This document shows positions 1-5,576 of a DNA stretch of 8,950 nt, one piece after another. The notes under the pieces are model-generated. The model saw only the letters and a program-made list of their open reading frames with translations. It had not been told where the DNA came from and did no database searches. Numbering within the stretch: the stretch's first letter is position 1; each line of letters begins with the position of its first letter. The position numbers and the translations under genes are program-made. Origin of the DNA: Desulfocapsa sp. (GTDB lineage Bacteria > Desulfobacterota > Desulfobulbia > Desulfobulbales > Desulfocapsaceae); NCBI GenBank assembly GCA_030638765.1, contig DAOWDZ010000092.1, forward strand, positions 1 to 8,950, read 5' to 3'.

Positions 1-240
1 AAAGGCTAGAAATGTAACGGCTATTGAATAGAGAGCAGTTTTTACAAAGGTAAGCCAATAAATTTTATCCTCAAAGAAGGCAAGATAGTTGTTCAATGAA
101 AAAACTACTAAACCATCATCGTTTTCAAATCTGAATGATCTGAAAAACATATCCAGGTGGGGAATAACTATCAACAATATCAGCCATAAGAGGACTGGTA
201 CTATCAAAAGATAAAACGTAGCACTTGTTTTGTTCTTCAT
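1..240 (-). CDS. ABC transporter permease, PotB-like, N-terminal part (cut by window edge)
   Basis: This is the first 80 codons of an inner-membrane permease that continues past the left edge. It starts at ATG 240-238, four bases after the ATPase stop, with an AGGA ribosome-binding motif about 9 nt upstream. A short basic N-terminus (MKNKTS) is followed by a strongly hydrophobic segment at about residues 9-27. A polar periplasmic loop follows, with the FSLNNYLAFFED stretch (47-58) typical of PotB/PotC-like permeases, and a second hydrophobic segment begins near residue 62. Position next to a PotA-type ATPase and a PotD-type binding protein supports the family. A second permease gene (PotC-like) would be expected beyond the edge. 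The EAA loop that would contact the ATPase is not in view. Confidence 0.8.
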   Translation of the reverse strand, partial: MKNKTSATFYLLIVPVLLWLILLIVIPHLDMFFRSFRFENDDGLVVFSLNNYLAFFEDKIYWLTFVKTALYSIAVTFLAF

Positions 241-244
241 ATCA

Positions 245-1303
245 TTAGTCCTGATAGCATTTTAAATCGTCACGATGAATACCCGTCAGAAGATTATCAC
301 CTTCTTTAAGATCACCAAATTCAGCATTTTGAGGCAATGAGATCAAGACCTCATCTGAGCTTTTATCAATTATGGCAGATATTTTTGTGTTTGATCCATC
401 AAAGAGTATGGCTTTTATCTTCATGTTGATTCGTTCAATATCTTCAAGACCATCTGATGGATTGAGAATTAAAGCTTCAGGGCGCATAAAGAGTTTCTTT
501 GGCTGAAAATCAAGTCCAGGTTTTGAAACCTTGCAGCCATTCTGTGTTTCAAGGACGCCATCAGTATAACTTGCCACATTGAATTCATTACTTTCACCTA
601 CAAATCCTGCGACAAAGGAGGTAGCGGGGTGCTTATAAAGCTTTCTTGGAGTATCAAGCTGTTCAAAGCGGCCTTCATTCATAACAGCCACTTTATCACT
701 CATGACGAGTGCTTCTGATTGATCATGGGTGATATAGATAAATGTTGTGCCGATTTCTTTTTGGAGAACCTTGAGCTCGATTTTCATGTGTTCACGAAGT
801 TTTCTGTCAAGTGCACCAAGAGGTTCATCAAGAAGCAGAATAGATGGTCGTAAAACAAGTGATCGTGCAATGGCGACACGTTGTCGTTGTCCACCAGAAA
901 GATCATCGAAATTTTTCTTTTCATATTTGACAAGACCAACACGTTCAAGCATCTCTGTAACTCTCGTCTGAACCTCATCTTTAGGTAGTTTTTGTCTTTG
1001 CAGACCAAAGGAAACGTTTCTCTCGACATTCATCATCGGGAAAAGTGCAAGATTTTGAAAGACAATATTGACAGCTCTTTTTTCAGGAGGAATCCCCTTC
1101 ATGGATTCACCACGAATAAGTAAATCTCCCTCTGTTTCTTTCTCAAAACCGGCAATCATTCGCAGGAGTGTGGTTTTTCCGCAACCTGATCCGCCAAGTA
1201 TTGAAAAGAAGCCACCATCTTCAACATTAAAACTTACGGAATCTACGGCTGTGAAATCACCGAATCTTTTTGTAACATTTTTAATTTCTAGGACATTACT
1301 CAT
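245..1303 (-). CDS. ABC transporter ATP-binding protein, PotA-like (spermidine/putrescine family)
   Basis: This cytoplasmic ATPase would power the importer formed with the neighbouring permease and binding protein. At 352 residues it has the usual PotA/UgpC-type length. Visible motifs are Walker A GGSGCGKT (37-44), Q-loop Gln83 in VFQN, signature LSGGQ (135-139), Walker B ILLLDE (155-160) and the H-loop His193 in ITHD. Residues from about 235 to the end form the expected TOBE-type regulatory domain (MRPEALIL at 273-280). It starts at ATG 1303-1301 with a modest AGGT motif 7 nt upstream. It lies 156 nt after the binding-protein gene and 4 nt before the permease gene, so translational coupling with the permease is likely. 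The family is secure. The substrate cannot be told from the ATPase, since PotA relatives serve polyamine, phosphonate, iron and sugar-phosphate importers. Confidence 0.93.
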   Translation of the reverse strand: MSNVLEIKNVTKRFGDFTAVDSVSFNVEDGGFFSILGGSGCGKTTLLRMIAGFEKETEGDLLIRGESMKGIPPEKRAVNIVFQNLALFPMMNVERNVSFGLQRQKLPKDEVQTRVTEMLERVGLVKYEKKNFDDLSGGQRQRVAIARSLVLRPSILLLDEPLGALDRKLREHMKIELKVLQKEIGTTFIYITHDQSEALVMSDKVAVMNEGRFEQLDTPRKLYKHPATSFVAGFVGESNEFNVASYTDGVLETQNGCKVSKPGLDFQPKKLFMRPEALILNPSDGLEDIERINMKIKAILFDGSNTKISAIIDKSSDEVLISLPQNAEFGDLKEGDNLLTGIHRDDLKCYQD

Positions 1304-1382
1304 ACAAATACCTGATAAGAATCAATAGATTTAAGGAAGAATGATACTGGGCGATAGCCGGGAAAGATACAAAGTAACTCAC

Positions 1383-1423
1383 TTCTTAAGCCCCCTGTAA
1401 TACGGGACCAGGGTGCTTAAGAA
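1383..1423 (-). promoter_or_regulatory. Intercistronic hairpin between binding-protein and ATPase genes
   Basis: An inverted repeat pairs 1383-1397 with 1409-1423: 15 positions with one mismatch and an 11-nt loop. The outer part reads TTCTTAAGC and the inner part is GC-rich (CCCTG/CAGGG). On the minus-strand transcript it sits about 35 nt after the binding-protein stop codon. No run of U follows on either strand, so it is not a clean intrinsic terminator. By analogy with other binding-protein operons it may protect the upstream message from 3' exonucleases, or partly terminate, giving more binding protein than ATPase and permease. The repeat is seen directly. Its role is inferred. Confidence 0.6.
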
Positions 1424-1459
1424 ATTTATATATATTGAGGGCGTTTGCTCTCAAATATA

Positions 1460-2521
1460 TTATTTTGCAGCTTTGATTCTATCGAGAACTTTGGCTTCGA
1501 TTGTTTCGAAACCTGCTGGTACTGGTGGGTGCCATTTGATGTTATCAAGGTCAGCCTGAGGAAAAGAACGGCTGAAGTTGGCTTTAATCTCATCATTGAG
1601 AAAGTTGATGGCTTCAGCTGAAGCTGTTCCGTAACCTTCTTTGTTTGTGAAATAGGCGGCATTTTTAGGTTCAAGCATAAAGTTGATCCATTTATATGCA
1701 GCATCAAGATTTTTGGATTTTGCAGGAATTGCAAAGGTGTCGATCCAGCCCAACGCACCACTTTTAGGAGCGATGAAGTCAATATCGGCATTGTCCTTAT
1801 GAAGACTCCAACCTTTTCCATCCCAACCGGATATAACGTTAGCATCACCACTTTTGATAATTGCTACCTGGGTATCACCACTGGTCCAGTAATTTTTAAC
1901 AAATTTTTTGCCATCGATGAGAGTTTTTTCAACGCGTTTCATCAATTCTCTATAAGCAGCTTTGTCTCCATACAGTGCAAATGGGTCTTCACCCATACCA
2001 AAGGCTGTTGCTATCAACAGTGGCCTTTTAAGTCTGTAGGAAATTTTACCAGCATATTTTGGATCCCAAAGAGCTGACCAGTCATTAGCTTCAGGAGCCA
2101 ACTTGGTATTAACGATCATTCCGGTGGTTCCATAACAATGAGGAACAGCATATGCTTTACCATCCACTTCGGTGTTCCTTTTAACTGCATCAACCATGGA
2201 TTTGGTCAGTTGATCTGTGTTAACCCTGCTGAAATCAATCGGTTGATAAACAGGAAATTTAGCCTGAACGAAAGAAATTCTATCCTGACTGGGCTGAGCA
2301 AGATCAAAGCCTCCGCCACGAGTTGCTCTTAACTTGGCAATCATCTCTTCATTGTTAGAGTAGGTGATTTTTACATCGATTCCAGTTTGAGCCTCAAAAT
2401 CTTTAACAAGTTTTGCTGGCGCGTATCCTTTCCACGTGAGCAATCTTAGTGTGTCCTGTGCCATAACAGCATTGGAGCTAAGTGCCAATGCAATGACACT
2501 TGCAATTACTAATTTTTTCAT
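1460..2521 (-). CDS. Periplasmic substrate-binding protein, PotD-like
   Basis: This is an extracytoplasmic receptor that would deliver a solute to the adjacent ABC importer. At 353 residues it has the usual PotD length. A clear signal peptide is present (MKK, then hydrophobic residues to about 18), with probable cleavage after VMA at residue 21. The mature protein has the PotD-type opening LLTWKGYAP (27-35), AYAVPHCYGTTGMIVN (123-138), WSALWDPKYAGKI (148-160) and GWIDTFAIP (258-266). W30, Y33, W259 and D261 fall where E. coli PotD has residues contacting polyamine (W34, Y37, W255, D257), judged by eye. The start ATG 2521-2519 has a strong AGGAAGG ribosome binding site. It follows the phosphodiesterase gene by 86 nt. 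The ligand is unknown: a polyamine, another amine, or a glycerophosphodiester carrying an amine head group are all possible. Confidence 0.9.
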   Translation of the reverse strand: MKKLVIASVIALALSSNAVMAQDTLRLLTWKGYAPAKLVKDFEAQTGIDVKITYSNNEEMIAKLRATRGGGFDLAQPSQDRISFVQAKFPVYQPIDFSRVNTDQLTKSMVDAVKRNTEVDGKAYAVPHCYGTTGMIVNTKLAPEANDWSALWDPKYAGKISYRLKRPLLIATAFGMGEDPFALYGDKAAYRELMKRVEKTLIDGKKFVKNYWTSGDTQVAIIKSGDANVISGWDGKGWSLHKDNADIDFIAPKSGALGWIDTFAIPAKSKNLDAAYKWINFMLEPKNAAYFTNKEGYGTASAEAINFLNDEIKANFSRSFPQADLDNIKWHPPVPAGFETIEAKVLDRIKAAK

Positions 2522-2607
2522 TGATCCACCTTCCTGAGTTGTGGTTAATAATGTGTGTATTAAAATTTCTTACACGTTTATAAACTGCGCAATACTTTTT
2601 TGTGATT
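2522..2607 (-). promoter_or_regulatory. Leader of the binding-protein gene with ribosome binding site and a 10-bp palindrome
   Basis: This 86-nt gap separates the phosphodiesterase stop from the binding-protein start. It holds a strong AGGAAGG ribosome binding site just before the start and a perfect palindrome GTTTATAAAC at 2576-2585. I see no terminator hairpin after the phosphodiesterase gene, so read-through is likely. I could not find a -35/-10 pair good enough to claim an internal promoter. Confidence 0.4.
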
Positions 2608-3432
2608 TTACTGAGTTAAAAGCTGGGGCCAATCAGTAATTACGCCGACTCCATGCTTAAGGAACTCTTTTGCTTTATTCATATTATTGATCGTCCATGC
2701 ATTCACACGAATACCAGAATTTTGCAAAGTAGTTATGAGATCAATACTACAGAGCGATTCCTTCGGATGATACGCAGCAACAGACAAATCCTTTAAGTAT
2801 TGAATCAGGTTTTCCGGATGTTGCTTTTTTACGAGAAAAGCCATGTTAATATCTTTGTCTAGCTCTCTGACTCTTCTTAAATATTCATGCTGAAAAGATG
2901 AAATAAGCACAAGATCGGTGGTTTGAGTTTTACGAAGTGTTTTCATGACATTATCTACAATATCAATGTCTACTTCAGGGGTACCGGGATCTTTAATTTC
3001 TATATTTACAGGAAAAGAATATTTCTTACTGTATTCCAATATCTCTTCGAGTAGAGGGATGCGCTGTTTTTTGATTATAGCGATATCGGTATTTGTTAAT
3101 GTGTTACTTTTAACAGTACCAAAAGGATCATTTTCGAGAAACCAGGTACCGGCATCGAGTCTATTCAACTCTTCAAATGTAAACTGGCTGATATTGAAAA
3201 TTTTTCGATCTGTAAAAAAAATATTGGAACCAATATCAGTTGTACGTTCTAGGGAGTTGTCGTGAAATATAACAAGCTTGCCGTCTTTACTCATTTGAAC
3301 ATCAGTTTCTAAGCAGTGAGCACCGCAATCTCTTGCAGTTTTCATTGAAAGTAATGTGTTTTCGGGCGCAATAGATCGAGCACCACGATGTGCACAAATA
3401 ATATTCTGTTGGGGCAGATGGTCAAAAAACAT
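2608..3432 (-). CDS. Glycerophosphodiester phosphodiesterase (GDPD/UgpQ family)
   Basis: This enzyme hydrolyses a glycerophosphodiester to sn-glycerol 3-phosphate and an alcohol such as choline, ethanolamine or glycerol. Catalytic GDPD motifs are all present, numbered from ATG 3432: AHRGAR with His15 and Arg16, PENT with Glu24, ETDV with Glu42 and Asp44, and FHD with His57. The C-terminal VNAWTINN and GVITDWPQLL also fit. At 274 residues it is somewhat longer than E. coli UgpQ, owing to an insert around LDAGTWFLENDPFG that is common in one GDPD subgroup. The start is uncertain: neither ATG 3432 nor the upstream TTG at 3495 has a convincing ribosome binding site, and GTG at 3480 is preceded by GGAAG. 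The two longer forms would add a short hydrophobic N-terminus. From ATG 3432 it has no signal peptide and would be cytosolic. It heads the operon with the importer. Confidence 0.9.
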   Translation of the reverse strand: MFFDHLPQQNIICAHRGARSIAPENTLLSMKTARDCGAHCLETDVQMSKDGKLVIFHDNSLERTTDIGSNIFFTDRKIFNISQFTFEELNRLDAGTWFLENDPFGTVKSNTLTNTDIAIIKKQRIPLLEEILEYSKKYSFPVNIEIKDPGTPEVDIDIVDNVMKTLRKTQTTDLVLISSFQHEYLRRVRELDKDINMAFLVKKQHPENLIQYLKDLSVAAYHPKESLCSIDLITTLQNSGIRVNAWTINNMNKAKEFLKHGVGVITDWPQLLTQ

Positions 3433-3562
3433 AGTTAACAGTAATATAATAAGAATGCATATTGTATAGTTACCACACACTGTGCTTCCGAACAAGCATT
3501 GAATGTGACCGAAATGAATATTTGCATTGTTTGAGTGGTTGGGAGGGTTGTTTTTGGGACCC

Positions 3563-3585
3563 TTTCAATCACCAACTAATTGAAA
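3563..3585. promoter_or_regulatory. 23-bp dyad, candidate operator (TTTCAAT-N9-ATTGAAA)
   Basis: Two perfect 7-base inverted arms, 3563-3569 and 3579-3585, are separated by 9 bases in the middle of the divergent region. The arm-to-arm distance puts the half-sites about 1.5 helical turns apart. DeoR-family regulators commonly bind sites next to their own gene, often containing TTTC-type half-sites, so the neighbouring DeoR protein is the obvious candidate. The repeat is directly visible. The regulator assignment is inferred. Confidence 0.45.
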
Positions 3586-3651
3586 TAATACTTACTATCT
3601 GTTGAGAGAACAAACAACTAGTTTTACAAATTTGGAGGAGGATTGGAAATT

Positions 3652-3705
3652 ATGATATTTGATAATATTGACAAGCCCAATAAAAAAGGATACTTCCTGT
3701 TTTAA
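3652..3705 (+). CDS. Possible 17-residue leader peptide (uORF) upstream of the DeoR gene
   Basis: ATG at 3652 opens a 17-codon frame, MIFDNIDKPNKKGYFLF, ending in TAA at 3703-3705. It is preceded by GGAGGAGG at 3634-3641, the strongest ribosome-binding match in the window outside the binding-protein gene, though its 10-nt spacing to the ATG is a little long. It ends 31 nt before the DeoR GTG start and is in a different frame. It could be a translated leader that affects the DeoR transcript, or a chance ORF. There is no run of a regulatory amino acid and no clear attenuator hairpin after it. Confidence 0.3.
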   Translation: MIFDNIDKPNKKGYFLF

Positions 3706-3736
3706 AGATATGCATTAACCTTTATGAGGAATATTT

Positions 3737-4510
3737 GTGAACCCCGCAGAAAGACAAAAAGAAATTATAAATATCATACGACAGCGCAATCAAGTTGCAG
3801 TGGATGAGCTTTCTAGAATACTAAAAATCTCGAAAGAAACCATTCGCAGAGACCTCGCTGAACTTGCAAAAAATGGTAAAGTCCTTAAATTCCACGGAGG
3901 TGCGTCATTACCTATGATGACGGGTGAAGGTCAATTTCGTGATCGCATGGCTGACAATGCTGCTGCAAAATCTCTAATAGCAATTGAGGCAATAAAGCTT
4001 ATAGCGCCAGGAGAAACTGTTCTTGTAGACACTGGATCTACCACGTTATATTTTGCTGAAAAACTTGCTGAAATATCGAATTTGACAGTTGTTACCAACT
4101 CAGCCGAAATAGCCCGTGTGGTGAGCCTTTCTCCTGTGAAATCCAAAACGTTTCTTCTTGGTGGTGAGTTTAACGCTGACAACAGACAAACCGTTGGGAG
4201 TATGGCTATTTCACAAGTCCGATCTTTTCGAGCTCATCATGCTGTGTTAACTGTTGGTGCCGTTGATTTACGAACTGGTGCGATGGACTTTTGTATCGAG
4301 GAGGCCCAGGTAGCCAGGGCAATGATTGAACAGGCTGAGACAGTAACCATTCTGGCAGATAGCTCTAAAATAGGCCGAATTGCATCCTTCGAAGTTTGCA
4401 GCCTGGATCGAATAACAAATTTTGTATGTGAAAAGAAGCCCTCTGAGGCAATGGAAAAAGCATTGTTAAGTTCAGGGGTTAACATGTATTCTTCTGAAAA
4501 CGTAAATTAA
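3737..4510 (+). CDS. DeoR/GlpR-family transcriptional regulator
   Basis: This is a DNA-binding repressor of the family that senses phosphorylated sugars or polyols. At 257 residues it has full family length. The N-terminal winged helix-turn-helix spans about residues 6-57, with the recognition segment VDELSRILKISKETIRRDLAEL and the HGGA wing end (53-56). The C-terminal sugar-phosphate sensor domain (about 77-232) shows DTGSTT (98-103), TNS (120-122), LGGEF (141-145) and ADSSK (207-211), all diagnostic of the family. The start is GTG at 3737, with GAGGAA upstream. It leads the plus-strand operon and faces the phosphodiesterase operon, so it probably controls both, perhaps through the dyad at 3563-3585. 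Its effector could be glycerol 3-phosphate as for GlpR, given the phosphodiesterase next door, but that is inference. Confidence 0.9.
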   Translation: MNPAERQKEIINIIRQRNQVAVDELSRILKISKETIRRDLAELAKNGKVLKFHGGASLPMMTGEGQFRDRMADNAAAKSLIAIEAIKLIAPGETVLVDTGSTTLYFAEKLAEISNLTVVTNSAEIARVVSLSPVKSKTFLLGGEFNADNRQTVGSMAISQVRSFRAHHAVLTVGAVDLRTGAMDFCIEEAQVARAMIEQAETVTILADSSKIGRIASFEVCSLDRITNFVCEKKPSEAMEKALLSSGVNMYSSENVN

Positions 4511-4536
4511 AATACTCACAAAAAAGGAATCCCACG

Positions 4537-4902
4537 ATGAAACCATTAATAACCTCAGTCTCAGATGTCGAAGCAACAGTAATAGGTGCAGCTAAAGGTA
4601 CTTCAATGCAGGTTCTCATTCCTTCCAATAGTGCCGATAATTTTATAATGCGCAGAATTATTATCAAGGCTGGTGGTTCTATGCCCAACCATACAAATTC
4701 TGTTGAGCATGAGCAATTTGTCCTTTCCGGGTCAGCGAAAGTTGGCATTGCTGAAAAAGTGTATGATATTAAAAAAGATGACGCACTGCTTATCCCTGCT
4801 GGAGTACAGCATTGGTACAAAGCATCAGACAAGGAAGACTATGTTTTTCTCTGTTTAATTCCAAATAAGGACGACATTATAAGTCTCGTGGATGTTAAGT
4901 AG
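4537..4902 (+). CDS. Small single-domain cupin protein
   Basis: This 121-residue protein is essentially one cupin barrel. Motif 1 is seen at about residues 46-65 (GGSMPNHTNSVEHEQFVLSG) and motif 2 at 81-92 (DDALLIPAGVQH). The usual metal ligands would be two His and a Glu in motif 1 and a His in motif 2. Here H52, E59 and H92 are present, but the second motif 1 His is Asn54. It may bind metal weakly, use Asn as a ligand, or act as a non-enzymatic sugar- or acid-binding cupin. The ATG has an AAGGAA ribosome binding site, and the gene starts 26 nt after the DeoR stop, so co-transcription is likely. Small cupins in catabolic operons are often isomerases, mutarotases or ligand sensors. The exact role here cannot be read from the sequence. 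Confidence 0.8.
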   Translation: MKPLITSVSDVEATVIGAAKGTSMQVLIPSNSADNFIMRRIIIKAGGSMPNHTNSVEHEQFVLSGSAKVGIAEKVYDIKKDDALLIPAGVQHWYKASDKEDYVFLCLIPNKDDIISLVDVK

Positions 4903-4951
4903 AGGGGAGGGGGGCATTTTTTCCTTAATGACGGCGTTGCAGTGAAATGAA

Positions 4952-5404
4952 ATGATAGATAGAAATCGTGTTCCAGCAAAAATCATGGCAATTCTTGAAG
5001 AAAATCTTGAGGGGAGAATGGATGAAATAATTTTCCCTCCTCCTGTGTTTGATGCATTAAAAGGCGAAATTGTCAGCTATGACCATGATAAAGAAACATT
5101 AACTAATCGATTTCCGATTTTAAATATACACCTTAATCCTTACGGCAGTATGCAGGGTGGAATAATTTCTGCCGCCATTGACAATACAATCGGCCCGCTG
5201 AGTTTGCTTGTTTCTCCACCAAACTTTACACGTTATATGAATGTAAAATACGCTAGAATCGTTACGCCAGATTTGGGCTATATTTATGTGACAGCAAATT
5301 ATATTAGAAAGAAAAAAAGATTCCTTTATTTTGAGGCCACTGTTCTTGATAGTGAAGAGAACCAACTTGCATCGGCGAAATCAACTCATTGGGTGCTGGA
5401 ATAG
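4952..5404 (+). CDS. PaaI-like hotdog-fold thioesterase family protein
   Basis: This 150-residue protein has a hotdog-fold core typical of small acyl-CoA thioesterases. The signature NPYGSMQGGIISAAIDNTIG (62-81) matches the family pattern around the long central helix. Numbering fits E. coli PaaI, where His52 and Asp61 are nine residues apart: here they become Gln68 and Asp77, so the catalytic Asp is kept while the His is Gln. VKYARIVTPDLG (98-109) matches the following strand. The likely reaction is hydrolysis of an acyl-CoA, but no CoA-dependent enzyme is encoded nearby. The ribosome binding site is weak. It starts 49 nt after the cupin stop and probably belongs to the same transcript. Confidence 0.8.
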   Translation: MIDRNRVPAKIMAILEENLEGRMDEIIFPPPVFDALKGEIVSYDHDKETLTNRFPILNIHLNPYGSMQGGIISAAIDNTIGPLSLLVSPPNFTRYMNVKYARIVTPDLGYIYVTANYIRKKKRFLYFEATVLDSEENQLASAKSTHWVLE

Positions 5405-5484
5405 TATCATTACAAATGATTTCAAGAAATTAATCACTGAAGATTCACCTCACCTCTTTTCTTTTCAAAATTTTTTACAATTGA

Positions 5485-5513
5485 GTGTTGCGTTCGAAAC
5501 AGGAACGCAACGC
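5485..5513 (+). terminator. GC-rich hairpin after the thioesterase gene, possible weak terminator
   Basis: GTTGCGTTC at 5487-5495 pairs perfectly with GAACGCAAC at 5503-5511 across a 7-nt loop, and one GU and one GC pair extend the stem to 11. The hairpin starts 80 nt after the thioesterase stop. It is followed by ACCTTTCTCG, not a clean U-run, so termination would be partial at best. It may separate the regulator-cupin-thioesterase transcript from the flavoprotein pair, which has its own putative operator just downstream. Confidence 0.4.
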
Positions 5514-5522
5514 ACCTTTCTC

Positions 5523-5556
5523 GACCAAGTGGTCTTTTAAATTGACCGATTGGTCA
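5523..5556. promoter_or_regulatory. Tandem GACC-N4-GGTC dyads, candidate TetR/RutR-type operators
   Basis: Two 12-bp dyads, GACCAAGTGGTC (5523-5534) and GACCGATTGGTC (5544-5555), agree at 10 of 12 positions and start exactly 21 bp apart, about two helical turns. The second extends to TTGACCGATTGGTCA, close to the RutR consensus TTGACCA-N2-TGGTCAA known from E. coli, and similar to many TetR-family sites. It overlaps a TTGACC hexamer at 5542-5547 that could serve as a -35. With a 17-bp spacer, a poor -10 (TATTCG) falls at 5565-5570. The repeats are directly visible. A TetR-family regulator for the flavoprotein pair is inferred, and none is encoded in the window. Confidence 0.55.
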
Positions 5557-5576
5557 TTTGCTGGTATTCGTTGATC

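Larger units (their letters stand above)
3433..3736. promoter_or_regulatory. Divergent intergenic region between the phosphodiesterase and DeoR operons
   Basis: Both operons read outward from this stretch of about 300 bases, so promoters for each should lie here, though I cannot assign confident -35/-10 hexamers. It contains a near-palindrome with AATG/CATT ends at 3513-3528 (12 of 16 positions symmetric), a weak AGGGT/ACCCT stem at 3544-3563, a 23-bp dyad at 3563-3585, the palindrome AACTAGTT at 3616-3623, and a small leader ORF with a strong ribosome binding site at 3652-3705. The DeoR gene's own ribosome binding site (GAGGAA) ends about 8 nt before its GTG. The part nearest the phosphodiesterase may be coding if that gene starts at 3480 or 3495. 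Confidence 0.5.

Noticed and set aside
1426..1851. 141-codon open frame on the minus strand overlapping the binding-protein gene
   Set aside because: It lies in another frame of a clearly conserved gene, shows no recognisable domain, and has no independent start signal.
4479..4832. 117-codon open frame antisense to the DeoR end and the cupin
   Set aside because: It is a frame shadow of the cupin gene, which has clear motifs and a ribosome binding site.
4903..4922. G-rich tract (G4, then G6) followed by T6 after the cupin stop
   Set aside because: Only two G-runs, so no quadruplex, and no stem precedes the T-run, so no terminator. It may be a slippage-prone spot but nothing more can be supported.
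5406..5420. ATCATT-ACA-AATGAT small hairpin right after the thioesterase stop
   Set aside because: The stem is only 6 AT-rich pairs with a 3-nt loop and no T-run, too weak to call a terminator.
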